Origin: Symsagittifera roscoffensis
Taxonomy: Eukaryota; Xenacoelomorpha; Acoela; Convolutidae
Direction: 5' to 3'
Assembly: GCF_963678635.1 (NCBI RefSeq)
Contig: NC_087070.1
Span: 1,054,001-1,118,000, forward strand
Length of the DNA stretch: 64,000 nucleotides
This document shows, in pieces, positions 1 through 11,931 of this stretch; within the stretch, counting starts at the first letter, position 1, and each line of letters starts with the position of its first letter. Under the pieces are notes generated by a model, which was given only the letters and a program-made list of their open reading frames with translations, ran no database searches and was not told the origin of the DNA. The position numbers and the translations under genes are program-made.

Positions 1-1009
1 TGTAAACTATTGAAGTTTTTTTTCCTTCTTTATCATTTATCTAAGAGTTATTAGTGATGATTGTTCTCATTTTCAATCAAATTACTCGTGTGTCCTGCTT
101 CAGTGTTCATTGACAATTTTTGTATTTTTATGTCTTCAAACAAAACAACTTCTGTCTCCTTATTTTATTTCAACAAATGAATGGTTATACCGTAAAAATT
201 TCGTTTTTGTATAAAAAAGCAAGTGTTATAATGTTAGATGAGTTATTTTTCCTTAAGATTTAAAATCTAGAAAAGCGCGGAGTAACCATACCAGACTTTT
301 CAGGAGAAACTTTTCTCTGACCGCTGAATTTCCCGTGTTTTCTATTTTTTTAGCAGGCAAAAAATTGGCTGCATCAACGCAAGTGGCATTCAATACTGAT
401 TAAAAATCTCAAATGGGTTTTTTCCGTTTTTTTTTCCAGTGATGAGCAAATCAAATTTGCTCATCAGAAAAACGCAGGAAAACTGTCAGTGTAGTTTATT
501 TTAGACTATATTTTAGACTAAGGGTTAAATTCATGTCCATCTTTTAAATTTATAAATTATAATCAATTTTTATTTTCAAGAATTAAGACAGTTGCTTTTT
601 TTGAACAACAATCTAAAGCACTTTCAAAAACACCTACTAAAGAACACTTAAAGAACTCACACAAAACCCTTCCTAAGAGATTGCTACTAAAGCCTGTAAC
701 AATTAATTTTACGGTATTTTTATTTACAGAGCCCGGACATAGCTAAGACATCTCAAAACATTGGCTCAACAGACCGGAGCAAACAACATGCATTTCAATC
801 AAACAAAAATTTGTGATTTAAATTCATATTGCATTTAGAAAAAAAACACAAAACATTTTTGATTACGATAATGAAAAATACTGCTTGTATGAGGGCAAAT
901 ATTCCATTTTTCTGGCAGCCATCTTTTGTCTATTATTTAATCTCTGTTTTAAAGAAATGATGAATCTTATGAGAAGAAAGTTAAAAATTTTGCAGATATT
1001 TTTTGATTT
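1..1009. other. AT-rich intergenic DNA, nothing recognised
   Basis: No reading frame of useful length, no RNA gene and no clear repeat was seen here. The sequence is dominated by A and T runs. Confidence 0.6.
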
Positions 1010-1185
1010 AATATATGCAAAAAAAAGAGATAACGTACCGCGTTAATTGTAACAATTTCTCAAATTACTAACTTTTAAAGTTCATTCATTTTTATTTTCG
1101 AAAAAATTTCTTCAAAAAACGAAATATATCCGAAGAAACCCCACCGAGCACAAGCCTTCCGTAAGGTCTTAGAAGGTTGAACATT
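1010..1185 (+). repeat. family A repeat, decayed right-hand fragment
   Basis: Matches the right part of the family A repeat: a GCGTTAATTGT segment near 1040 and the terminal block CCCCACCGAGCACAAG near 1140, ending in a degraded GTCTTAGAAGGTTGAACA in place of the usual AAAGTCGGAACAA. It lies in the same orientation as the fuller copy that starts at 1354, so the two form a head-to-tail pair. Confidence 0.55.
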
Positions 1186-1353
1186 AGTTGAATACAAAAA
1201 AAAAATTAACAAATTTTGATCAAAACCAGTTCAACTAGGTGAAATGAAAAACTTAAAAAATTAATTTTGGATATCACAAGCTTAAAACACAAGCTATCAG
1301 TCAAATTTTATATCCTACAAGTTTTTTGGTAATCCAAATTCCTCTAAATTAAA

Positions 1354-1897
1354 CAAGACTGCTCGTATCAGGGCGAAGCCCTGAATGTTCCGACTGCCTT
1401 TTAAGGTTTATTGAGCAGCAGTAATACATGAAAAAATCTAATGAAATAAAATAAAATGAATTTTTTTTCTTCTAAAATTTGAACTTTTTTTTAATAAAAA
1501 TCATCCCCCCACACGCCATATAAAGTACAAAAAGATAGATTTCGTTCCTTGTAACAAATCAATTATGGCAAATAAGCTTCGTTCAACCAATTTGGAACAA
1601 TTTATAAGACGGATTAAATCTTCGCTTACGCGTTAATAGCGCGAATTATATTGCGCGTTAATTGTCCCAAATTGGTCAAAATGGCCAAAATGGCAATCTG
1701 TAAACCCTCAAAATTTTACGAAAAATAATCACAGGTGAAATATCTTTTCAAATTTACGCTCAAAACAACAATACCTTTTGAATGATATCAAAAATCCGTC
1801 AAAAATGGCTAGTTAAAAAGTCGAAATTTGTCTGAAGAAAAAAAAACCCACCCCGAGCACAATTATTCCGTTACTTTCGTATCGAAAGTCGGAACAA
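1354..1897 (+). mobile_element. family A element, well preserved (544 bp)
   Basis: Best-defined copy of a dispersed ~540-bp non-coding repeat. The left end is CAAGACTGCTCGTATC followed by the small hairpin AGGGCGAAGCCCT and then TGTTCCGAC. The right end is CCACCCCGAGCACAA, then the hairpin ACTTTCGTATCGAAAGT and GTCGGAACAA. The middle has conserved GC-rich patches (ACGCGTTAATAGCGCG, GCGCGTTAATTGTCCC). It has no ORF, so it would be non-autonomous. The same ends recur at 12211-12745, 36474-37001 (minus) and inside every full unit of the 2.7-kb array. The superfamily was not identified. Confidence 0.8.
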
Positions 1898-3239
1898 TAA
1901 GAATTAAATTGGCTGCATCAATTTAAATATGAAATAGAAAATTGACATTGTCACGTTAAATGTTAAAATTTTGCATCATGCGTTTTGTTATACAGCAAAC
2001 TAGCTAAAAAACTAAAAATCGGTCACCGTCGAAATTATTTTTTTTTCATTTCGTTTTGTTTTTTGAACTATTTTTAAGTTTATTCAAAAACATTACAGGC
2101 GTGATCTTATGCTAAAAAAAATTAAAATTGGCAAGAGATGCTTTATTGAAAAAATCAATAAGAAGAAGCAAATTTTTCATTAGTATTTTGAGCTTGTGGA
2201 TAATAAAATTTTTATGACGCACAAAATTTGGTTTTGAATATGAAATAGGCAGAGTAAAACTATTTTGCATACTCATATAACGAATGAGCTCCATGTAATG
2301 AACACATAAAAAAGTAAAAATTCTGAAAATTGTTTTGTAAGGTAACACTGATTGTAAGCAAATGTGGCTTTCATGGAAATAAATCAATAAATAAGATTTT
2401 TTTGAAAGCTTTATTAATGGCCGAAGCTGCATCAAAAACCATACATCACTGTAAATTTATAAGTGCTATTGTCCAAAAAGATGAATCCTTCTTTCAAACG
2501 TTTTGAGTTCCATAACAGCAATAAAAAATGAATTATTTGAAAATTGGGAAATTGGACATACATGTCTGTTTTAAATGTTTAACTAACTGACATATTTATT
2601 TTCAAACTGAGCAAATCAGTCGGCGTGACTTTTTAACGCAGGCAACATTTGGCGAAATTATAAGTCAAAAAGTTTGAACTTGACAAAATTTGTTGAAAAT
2701 ATTACAAGTGCGTAACATATATAGTATATAAATTCCAAGGAGTTAAGAAATTGTTTATTAAATAAAAACCCTGTTATCCTGAGTTTCAACAAGTAATACG
2801 GTGAAAACACATAACAGTTTCCATGTGTGGATTTGCGAAATTCCGCATAATTTCAAATAGGACAGAAATTGATTTAAATCGTGCCCGTGGATTCTTTCTG
2901 AAGGTAATTGGGAAACTTAGATGGTTATCAAAAATCAAACGGGAAATGAATATTTAGCCAATAAATTCCCATTATATGAAAAACTCCTTATAGGAACTTC
3001 TGAGATCTTTTCGTTTTCTCTTTTTCTAGCTTTTTCTTGATAGTCCGAAAGATATTTTTTGTTCAAATAGCAAAATCAGAGAATAAAGAAAGAAAGATTT
3101 TTTTTACGTTCTACAACCTCATATTTCCGTTTATTTGTAACTTTTGAAAGTGTTACAAACAGAAAGTGGAAAAAATGGAGGAAAATCACTGACGCAGAAC
3201 TTAAAAAAAGGTCGATCGTCTAATACCGGGCGAGAATGG
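1898..3239. other. AT-rich intergenic DNA, nothing recognised
   Basis: The longest frame here (107 codons, minus strand, 2112-2435) is low-complexity and hydrophobic and has no supporting signals. No repeat or RNA gene was recognised. Confidence 0.5.
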
Positions 3240-3660
3240 GAGGTTAGTATGTAACTTAATAATAAAATATGCTTTAAGTGGAAAATATGGTGTAACTTTT
3301 ATTATAACTGAACTAGTGAATGACGTTAAATGTCTGGGAAGAGAGGCATTCCTTGATTCTGCTCGTACTAACTTTTGGGTAACACATAGCCTGCCTCTGA
3401 ATAAGTTAACGTCTAGATAAAATAAAATGTTGATTAGCAGGTAGTTTTGTTGTTTGCTTGTTGTGAGCCGGCCGTTAAGGTCTCCAAACTTTGATTTCCG
3501 GCCCAAACAAAAACCGACCGAGCCATTAGCCTGCAAATTCTTGGAAACATCATGTGAAAAATTTCTGCTACACAAAATTCTGGGTCGGAAAGAACCGATT
3601 GTTTGAGGGGGCATCCCATTGCTCCTAGTTCCGACAATGCCTACGCTAAGTATTTGTATC
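3240..3660. pseudogene. coding-like relic, possibly retroelement; strand unresolved
   Basis: This island is less AT-rich than its surroundings. On the plus strand, 3315-3420 reads as GREAFLDSARTNFWV and stops. The spacing recalls the region around the H2C2 zinc motif of retroelement integrases (a TL..LR..FWV-like pattern), but no zinc ligands are clearly placed. On the minus strand a 153-codon frame is open across 3201-3662. Both readings cannot be functional. I cannot say which strand coded, and the retroelement assignment is only a suggestion from one short motif. No host gene is recognised. Confidence 0.2.
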
Positions 3661-4779
3661 AATTATCATTAAACTGGAAACTTTCATAGGGAATTTAAAT
3701 AATTAAATCGTGATAAATGGTACTTATCAATTTTTAACTTCGTACATTTTTAGATCGACAATTAGGAACAGCAAATGATAGTTTTCAGTTCTAATTAAAT
3801 GGTGATTGAAAAGCTACATAGGCAAAAAAGTTTTCATTTTCAGCATTTTTCATTTTTGTTCAACATTATTGTGATTCCGAAAGAATTGTTTTAGGTTAAA
3901 TGAAACATCGGGCTAATGAATTTATTTGAATTGAGTGGCCATATGTGGATTTCATGTTGTGCCTTCTTGTGAGCCATGACACAGTTTGAAGTATACGATA
4001 CGGAATAGAAACAAACAAAAAGTATTTCATAACAAATCCACTTCAGAAACAGAATATCCACGTGAACATTTGAAATATAGAAAGTTTTCAATCGGTAAAA
4101 TTATTTTCTGTTCGAAATATCTTCATTCAAGGTTGAGCGAGTGTCGTTGCGAATCATCTTTTTTGGCCGAAAAACATTTTTTTTTTTCAAAAAAATTTGA
4201 TCTTGTATGAGTTTATCTAATAATACTTTTTTGAACTGCTAAAAAAAAACTTTTCTGCCCATAAGAAAAAAGCTACAAATTCAGGTTTATTAATGCATAG
4301 AAGAAAAAAAATTGGAAACAAACAATGAGTGGCGAAAACATTGAAAAAAATAAGTACATTAAAAAGCAATTTCAGATTTTTTGAATTTGAATCCCCCACC
4401 CCTTTTCTGAATTATGCAAACTATAAATAACAGAAGGAAAAATAAATTACAGGTGGAAGAGCTAACGGATCTTCTTATAAGTCATAAAATAACAGCTTGT
4501 TGTTCAGCCTTCTCAGCGGGATGATTGATTAAATGCATTTCACAGACAGTAAAATCTGTCAAGGTTCATTCAAAATTAAAAGCGAAAACCAAAAATCCAG
4601 AGTTCAAGAAATGACCCAATCAACGGGACAATCTTCCAGCTGTTTCCTGTCATAAACATGGAACAATCTCGCCTAATGCTTTGTTTATAAAGATAGATAA
4701 ATATCTTCTGGATAGACTTAGACCCCTAAAAAGTACCCGGAAATAACACTACAAAATCCAAATTCAAAAGCCCTTGCTA
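3661..4779. other. AT-rich intergenic DNA, nothing recognised
   Basis: Short overlapping frames on both strands (60-74 codons) are low-complexity and look like chance openings. No repeat or RNA gene was recognised. Confidence 0.5.
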
Positions 4780-5600
4780 CCTGTCTTTCTGAGTCCATTA
4801 CTGGATCCATCCCTGCAGCCAGGCCCGGTCAGTGGAAAACCAGGACAAGAATTGCCCCGGCTTTCCTGGATCGGTCCAAGAGTCTAGGGATGGTTTTCAA
4901 AAACAGCAATTTCAATTAAAGAAAAATCAAAATCTACTAAGTCGATCTCAAAATTTTAAAAAATTAATAACTCTCCGCTAAGAAAAAGTAGCCAGACATT
5001 CTATCTACCATGAGAAACTTCTTTTAAATTCCAATCTATATCTCAAAATAAAAAACACGAGGCATGAACTATGAGTTTATTAGAGGTCGAGAAAAAATTA
5101 AATTTCATGAAACAAAAAAAAATAAACAAAACAAAAATAAATCGTTGGAACTTGATTCCGTATAAATTGATTTGCAATGTTTGAAGTAAATTTTTGCTTC
5201 AAAGTTAGATGCAAACCAATTAAATTGATGAGAAATTTTTTTTATTTCTGTAATTTTAGTAATTTCTGTAAATCTAGTAATTATTTTGTTTTTGTTTTTC
5301 TGGATTACCTGAAATTCCTGGAAAGGTTCCCAGCAGGTTTGCAGGCCTGGCTTTCAAATGTTTTTTATTTCCATGAAAACCACTCCGATATCTCGATATT
5401 GCTTCTTGATGTGTTATTATGAGAAATTCTGATTGAAAAAAAAAACAATTTTTTCAACAATTGTCAGAAAAAAGTCTTTAGCTGTCTGCCAGGGTTCATA
5501 AACGGATTCTTCCAGGAACTCCAGGATTGCCCTGGACCTTTCAAGTTTCTGGAAGGAAATCTAAGGTTTTTTCCTGGCTAGGCAACCAGGGAGGCTACAA
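4780..5600. repeat. degenerate region rich in CCAGG/CCTGG motifs
   Basis: Two GC-richer clusters, about 4795-4890 and 5310-5595, contain many scattered CCAGG and CCTGG words in both orientations (for example TTCCTGGAAAGG, CCAGGATTGCCCTGG, AGGCCTGGC). Between them is AT-rich DNA. The arrangement suggests an old inverted or foldback-type repeat, but no clean arm boundaries could be drawn by eye. Confidence 0.3.
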
Positions 5601-6050
5601 CAGACTGAGTAGGCCATGTCCCAATTTTGGGAAAAATTGTTCACATGGTTAAAAGCTTTTTAGTTAAGCTAATTGGAATTTTGCATTTTGACTTTGCTGT
5701 TTAATTTTCTTAATCATTTTCAGCGGAGGATGGGTGGGGGGAATGGTTCAAATGGTTAGTTTAGGGGGGATTTTTTCCTTGGGCCGAAATGATTTCTTTC
5801 ATGGTATTATATTGTACTTAGAACAGAAGTTTTTAATGTTGGCATGTTTTCTAAAGTAACAATTTTAGTTTTTTCAGATGCGATTTCAATAACTTATAAA
5901 AGTTGACTTACGAATTTGAATTTGTATTGGTTTCTAATCTTGGTTTTTATATGACCATCAAGTCAAAAAAGCGTAACCCCCCCCTATGGTAGCAAGCAAA
6001 AACTTGCCACCCCTATAAAATTATTCAATGGCTAAGCATATGAGAATTTT

Positions 6051-6440
6051 CGCGTCCAGACAATTCGGCCACAGACAATTCAGCCGATTTGAAATTCAGA
6101 CAATTCAGCCAAAACTATGCAGACAATTCAGCCAAAGACAATTCAGCCAATAATTGTGACCGCCGCAGTCGCGCCAACGTGTTGCGAGCTTGCCACCAAA
6201 GGGTAGGAATCTATACGAAATTTAGAGCCGGTTATCGCCGCAAAGCGGCGACGCGCGCGTAGCGCGCCCACCGGCGACCTTAAACCGAGAAATAAATCCA
6301 ATTCCAATTTTTTTATTCCGAATCTAGCGTTTTGTAAAACTGGCTGAATTGTCTCAGGCTGAATTGTCTTTATATTTCTGGCTGAATTGTCTGAATTTCA
6401 AATTGGCTGAATTGTCTTTGGCCGAATTGTCTGTGCGCCG
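6051..6440. mobile_element. foldback element with repeated 14-bp arm motif and GC-rich core
   Basis: The left arm (about 6051-6148) carries five spaced copies of CAGACAATTCGGCC or CAGACAATTCAGCC. The right arm (about 6340-6440) carries five copies of the reverse complement, GGCTGAATTGTCT or GGCCGAATTGTCTG, spaced as a mirror image (the GATTTGAAATTC spacer on the left matches GAATTTCAAATT on the right). The outermost copies on both sides use the GGCC form. The core (6200-6285) is strikingly GC-rich and holds two hairpins, GCCGCAAAGCGGC and GCGCGCGTAGCGCGC. There is no ORF. The architecture is that of a foldback or satellite-armed MITE; the superfamily is unknown. Confidence 0.8.
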
Positions 6441-6494
6441 ATTTCAACATTCTAAAATAAAAACTGCTGTGGTTTTCTCAGTATGAAGTATGAA

Positions 6495-6786
6495 TCTTTT
6501 TGGTACTTTTTAAGAAATCCATTTTTGGCCGACCGACCCTAAAATTTTTCTAAAGGCGCCTTTGGCGCCAATATATACTAGTTTTGAGGGGGGGGGGGGG
6601 GGGGGGGCGCGCGCCAAAAAATTGCGTTTTTTTGTCAAAATTTTCCAAAAAGTGCCCAAAAACTGCTTTGGGAGAGCTCGGAAAATAAATCTGACCGACC
6701 TAAAAAAAAAAAAAAGTCGTCAAAATTTTCGAAATTTTTTTGAAAATCGGCCCCCCCCCCTCGAGAAAATCCTAGATCCGCCCCTG
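6495..6786 (+). mobile_element. family B hAT-like MITE, partial copy
   Basis: Ends with GATCCGCCCCTG, the reverse complement of CAGGGGCGGATC, a terminal sequence of the kind seen on hAT-type MITEs. The interior (GGCCGACCGACCCTAAAA, GGCGCCAATATATACTAG, CGCGCGCCAAAAAATTGC) matches, in reverse, the copy at 32763-33113. The left end is not clear. A 20-G run at 6588-6607 interrupts it. The 91-codon frame across it is a translation of the repeat, not a gene. Confidence 0.6.
6588..6607 (+). repeat. poly-G run (20 bp)
   Basis: Uninterrupted run of 20 G followed by CGCGCGCC inside the family B copy. A matching C run lies near 6751. Its length may be unreliable in assembly. Confidence 0.9.
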
Positions 6787-6857
6787 ATTGTATTTAAAAG
6801 ATTTAGCATTAATTATTGCAGATTTAGCATTTACTAAAACATTATTTGGACCAAGTT

Positions 6858-7356
6858 TTGTTCTTAATTGTTTCGACTTTCGAAAAAAATTTCTGAAGAT
6901 TTATACTTGAGGTGGTTTTCATTTTCATACAGTTTTTGACTTTAAACTAACCGTTTTTGATTGAAAGCTATCATTTTCCTGAGCTCCAATTTAAAATTAT
7001 AACTCAAGGTTGATTACTTTTTGTAGAATTATGGGGGTTTGAAAGTTTTTAACTTGGCCCGTTTGGGATAATTCTTATCCGTTTATTTGCGTTCATTTGC
7101 GTTCTTATAACTCGCGTAAGAGGCGGGTTAATGGGTTCAAAATTGCATAGAGGCAATTCATTTTGTTTTACTATTAAAAAATTAGACTCTAATTACATCA
7201 TTGTGTAGTTTAAATTATTGTGAGAGGGATCAAATTGAATAAGCACTGTATTCATTAGGAAAAAAATAAACTGTTCAAAATTTTTTGAAAATTAGTTGGA
7301 CTCAAATCACAGTCGGAACATTCAGGGCTTAGCCTTTATATACGAGCAGTCTTGTT
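6858..7356 (-). mobile_element. family A element, diverged near-full copy
   Basis: Read on the minus strand it begins with the family A left end (CAAGACTGCTCGTATA at 7341-7356, then GGCTAAGCCCTGAATGTT) and ends near 6858 with a degraded CTTTCGAAAGTCGAAACAA. The interior is much diverged but keeps the order of GC-richer patches, such as the region around 7085-7125. It has no coding capacity. Confidence 0.6.
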
Positions 7357-7639
7357 AATCATTCAAAATTTTATATTTTTTATGGAAAAAAAATGTTCTT
7401 TTTCATTCACGTTTTTCCTTAGTATCAAGTGAGGGCTGGAGGTAAGAAAAACAAGCAGCGATTTCACAGTTTCGAAATTCATAGCTTTTTAAATTATTTT
7501 TAATTTTATCCGAGAAAAGTCGGATAGCAAGAGCAGTCGATATGTTTTCAACTTAATGTTCTAATTCAATAAAACTATCAGAACGATGTTTATTTTTAAT
7601 AGTTTTTATTGCTGAATATTCCAAACTTTTTCTAAGCAT

Positions 7640-7842
7640 TACGAGGCCAAACAGTGTTTTTTTTGGGAATTGTACGCGGATTCTGCAACAAGGACGCCAT
7701 CTTTGTTCTTCTTTTGTTCTTTCTGTTTTCTTTGATTGTTCCGACAAAATCTTAGCGTATTTAAAGACTTGTCTCTAGGTTCCAGAGAATTACACACAAA
7801 AAATTGTGCGCTTATCTAGTGCACAGTTTGACCTCATTGTGA
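7640..7842 (-). mobile_element. family D MITE, copy 1
   Basis: About 200 bp bounded by imperfect terminal inverted repeats: ACGAGGCCAAACAGTG on the left and CACAGTTTGACCTCATTG on the right. The interior shares, in reverse orientation, GCGCCCTTGTTGCGGAATCCGC-like and AGAACAAAAGAAG-like blocks with 24429-24616. The target duplication is unclear. The 64-codon minus frame here (7553-7747) is a shadow of the repeat. Confidence 0.6.
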
Positions 7843-8889
7843 AATTGTAAGTTGCTTTATTATGGACGCGCTACCAATAGGCTGAAAATAGGAAAAAAGT
7901 TTTTTTTAACACATTATTAAAAAAAAATTGCGTTACACAAAACAGTATTTGAGTTGCGAAAAAAGTTCATATCAATTCAAACAAAAAGTTAAATCATTTT
8001 AAATTTTTAGTACTAAGATGATCAGAAACTTAGAAAATAAACTAGAAAATTAGATACCAGGTTATAAAAGCGTTTAACGACTTTCATTGATAATCTAATT
8101 GTAACCACTTTTAGATAAAAATCAAAAAAACGGGATTTTGAAAGTTAATTATAACAATTGTAAAGAAAACCAGAAAATATTGGTCAATTTTTGGACATAG
8201 GACCAGATTTTTTGTCTAAATAGGTAAAATTTTTGTCAAATTGAAATTGGAAATTAAAAAAACTATTGTGATGTTTTTTTTTTTAATCAATCCAGTTTTT
8301 AGCTTCTCATATCATTAGTTTATCAATAAAAATAATTTGAAATCATCAAAATTTGCAATGTCTAAAATAGAGTATGACTGCTTAATCATAGCGTTCAAAC
8401 TGTTCTTATTGCAAAAACTTGAACCGACTCAAACCCAAGATGAGGAAAAAAACATTATTGACAAAAACGTGCGATGAAAATAATTTGTTCTGGATGAAAC
8501 AAAAATCTGAATCAGAAGTTTAATTTATATGAACAATAATGCAAAAATTACTACTTTTCAAGCTTCTGACTGCTATAAATTTAATTGAAGAAAAGTTTAA
8601 ATGATAAATGAAGATTTGAGCGACTGCCACATTATTTGCCTTCAGTTGAATTTTATTTTCTGAGCCGGGCTATTTTGCTGACCCTGTCTATTTTAAAAAA
8701 AAAAGTTTATTTTTCCCGGAATAGTTTTTCTGTGCAAGCCAAAATAGCAATGTCACGACCAATTAAGATCATAAAAAAAATCACTTTTCAGTTTGTAAAA
8801 AAAAGCTAGAAAAGTAAACGAACAAAAGTCTGCCAGAAAACAATTTCTTTCAGGTCAAACATATTGATTTTTGAAGCTCTTCCAACCCA
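7843..8889. other. AT-rich intergenic DNA, nothing recognised
   Basis: No frame, RNA gene or repeat recognised; A/T homopolymers are abundant. Confidence 0.5.
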
Positions 8890-9040
8890 CTATAAAGGCC
8901 CTATTTTTAGGCACTAAGAAAAATTCGGCCAAAAAACGTTTTTAGGCACTTTTGTCAAAATTTGAAAAAACATTTTGTGAATCCCTTTTTTTTTCGGCGC
9001 GCTCTTCCTCTTCAAAGTTAGTATATAGTGCATCCCCTTA
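8890..9040 (-). repeat. possible diverged family B fragment
   Basis: Shares order and wording with the interior of 32763-33113 (TTTTTAGG near the start, then TTTTTTTTCGGCGCGCTCTTCC and AGTATATAG near 8990-9030), but without recognisable ends. Confidence 0.35.
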
Positions 9041-9120
9041 AATTCGATCCTGGTTTCGCCATTTTTTAAATATCGGATAAATATAACAGAAAAGCTCACA
9101 CGTTGGAAAAATTTGATGTC

Positions 9121-10176
9121 AACACTGGTTGTATTCTCTAGATTCATAGAAGAAACCGTGTTTTTTTATCTAATCAAGCCTATACTCTAGCTGGAATGTG
9201 ACAGTGAATAACTTTCATTCGCCCAAGCTCCTTCTAACCTTCATTTGAATCTTCTATGTGGTTTTGAAATCTGTTTAAAAAAATTGTTGAAAATATTTAT
9301 GATTGTTTCAGCTAACTTCTAATTGGAGCTTAATAATCGCTAAAGTGATTCATTAATCTTTAATCTTAGATTATAATTTCTACAACCAAAATTTTTGGTC
9401 TCAAATCAATTAAACTTGAACTTTAATTGAGAATGAAATGAGTTCCAGTGACATCAAAAGCTTCTGAAAGCTAAAACACTGGTTGTATTCTCTAGATTCA
9501 TAGAAGAAACCGTGTTTTCTTACCTAATCAAGCCTATACTCTAGCTGGAATGTGACAGTGAATAACTTTCATTCTCCCAAGCTCCTTCTAGCCTTCATTT
9601 GAATCTTTTATGTGGTTTCGAAATCTGTTTTAAAAAATTGTTGAAAATATTTATGGTTGTTTCAGCTAACTTCTAATTGGAGCTTAATAATCGCTAAAGT
9701 GATTCATTAATCTTTAATCTTAGATTATAATTTCTACAACCAAAATTTTTGGTCTCAAATCAATTAAACTTGAACTTTAATTGAGAATGAAATGAGTTCC
9801 AGTGACATCAAAAGCTTCTGAAAGCTAAAACACTGGTTGTATTCTCTAGATTCATAGAAGAAACCGTGTTTTCTTACCTAATCAAGCCTATACTCTAGCT
9901 GGAATGTGACAGTGAATAACTTTCATTCTCCCAAGCTCCTTCTAGCCTTCATTTGAATCTTTTATGTGGTTTCGAAATCTGTTTTAAAAAATTGTTGAAA
10001 ATATTTATGGTTGTTTCAGTTAATTTCTAATTGGAGCTTAATAATCGCTGAAGTGATTCATTAATCTTTAATCTTATAATATAATTTCAACAACCAAAAT
10101 TTTTAGGCTCAAATTAAGTAAACTTAAACTTTGATTGAGAATTAAATAAGTTCCAGTGACATCAAAAGCTTCTGAA
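9121..10176. repeat. 354-bp tandem repeat, three copies
   Basis: The unit starts AACACTGGTTGTATTC at 9121, again at 9475 and again at 9829, a constant period of 354 bp. The third copy ends near 10176 with CATCAAAAGCTTCTGAA. Copies 1 and 2 differ at only a few positions; the last ~170 bp of copy 3 is more diverged. The unit has no ORF. A very recent local duplication is implied. Confidence 0.93.
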
Positions 10177-11931
10177 TCTTTAGTGATTCGAAATTCTTAT
10201 GATGAATTACAAACAACCCTAAATAATCATGGTAAATTTTGAGATTAAACTATGTGGTCAATTATTCTTCGTTTTTTTTTGCACTCCAAATTTTGATGAG
10301 CTTTGCGTACACTATATTGCAAACTGATTGTATCAAATCAGAAAAAACAACACCATAAAAATCGGGAGCAGTTCTTTAATTGTATAATATTTACAAAAAG
10401 AAACAAAAAAGCTATCAGTATTATTCAATATTTTTGTCAAACTTTTCGCTTGATCCAAATTTCGAAAAAATGATACGTTTTTCATAAAATAACATGGTAA
10501 CTGAAGAAAGTTAGAAGGCCTCAATTCAAATTGAAAGTGTGTTATTTGATGCACACACGGCGCGGTTTTGGAAAGAATGTCACAGCGGCCCCGAACTGTC
10601 CAAATCTTTACAAACTAGGTGATTTTCAAACTAATTATAAAAAAAATAGTGTCAAGTTAAATATCAATAAAAAAGTTTGAGTTCACAAAATCAATTTCTC
10701 CAAATAACTTCTATCAAATTGGTTGATGTTAATTAAATTTGAAACTAGTCTGACTAAATATTTCACGATAGCATAATAAATATTTCACACGAAAAAGTAG
10801 AAGTTTGTTTCCAGAACAAAGACAAAAACAATTATTGCTTAAAGCATTGATTCTTCGAGCCTCAAACTTCGAGAGTTTAATGAGGAACAGAGTAGCTGCT
10901 GATGTTTCTGAGATCTTGACAGTTGTGTGTTTCCATAAAACAACAAAAAGTTTTTGTCTGTCTTTATTCTTATCCAAAACTTTCATAAATCTTGGTAAAA
11001 ACAGATAACATTTCAAAATAAAATATTACATGATTTGTGCGAAGAGAGCAATTGTTTTCAAATGTTTTTGAAGTTGAATAACTGGATTAAACTAATTGAT
11101 ATAAGTTAGCTCAACAAGGCATTAGTAATAAAGTTTTGAAGGTTAATCATAACCAATATTGAAACCAAAAATATGCTTTCTTTCAGGTAAAATTCTTTCA
11201 GGTAAAAAAAGTTTTTTTTATCACACCATATCGAAAAATTGCTACTAATTTGAAAAAAATTGTACTTTTTCAAGACTATGGTCCGAACATTTTTTGCTAT
11301 TTGCAGAGTAACCGATTGTCCTAAATTCAATCTTAACTTATTTGAAAACTAAACATTGGGCAGCAAAGAATCTTGAATATGTGAGAATTTAATTATTGGG
11401 GGTATCAGCTCATAAATCAATTGATTGAAAAATTTTCTTTCGGATTTTTCATCTCGATTCTTGTCTTAATAAAGCAGAATAAAAAACATACATAAAAACT
11501 TTCCAATTATTTCCTTTCGATCGACATATTTTTAAATGAGTAAGAATAGTTTTGAATACATATGGTAACTTTTGTTGGAGACCAGTTTTTTTGATAAATA
11601 AGAATTTTAATCAGAGCATAGTTAAATGCTGTTTTCGGTTTAAATATCTCATTTTTGACAAATAGTCTCTAATTAAATTTTTTTTATTAAGCTTATATAT
11701 AAAATTTCGGTCAGAAAATTCCATTTGTACTTTCAATTATCCACATTTTTTTTTTCAATCAGCTTAAAATTATCAAAATGAGGAAAAACCTTAAATGCCA
11801 AAATATATTAAAAAGCTATTTAATATAAATTACAAAGCAATTTAAAAATCACTGAGTGATTGCTTTTTATACAATTTAAGTCTTAGTAAGTTTTCAAGAT
11901 GTCATTAATGGCTACTCCTAATGAAACTATA
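10177..11931. other. AT-rich intergenic DNA, nothing recognised
   Basis: Frames of 67-95 codons on both strands overlap one another and have no supporting signals. No repeat or RNA gene recognised. Confidence 0.5.

Noticed and set aside
6562-6837. 91-codon frame with a glycine run
   Set aside because: It is a translation of the poly-G tract and family B MITE.
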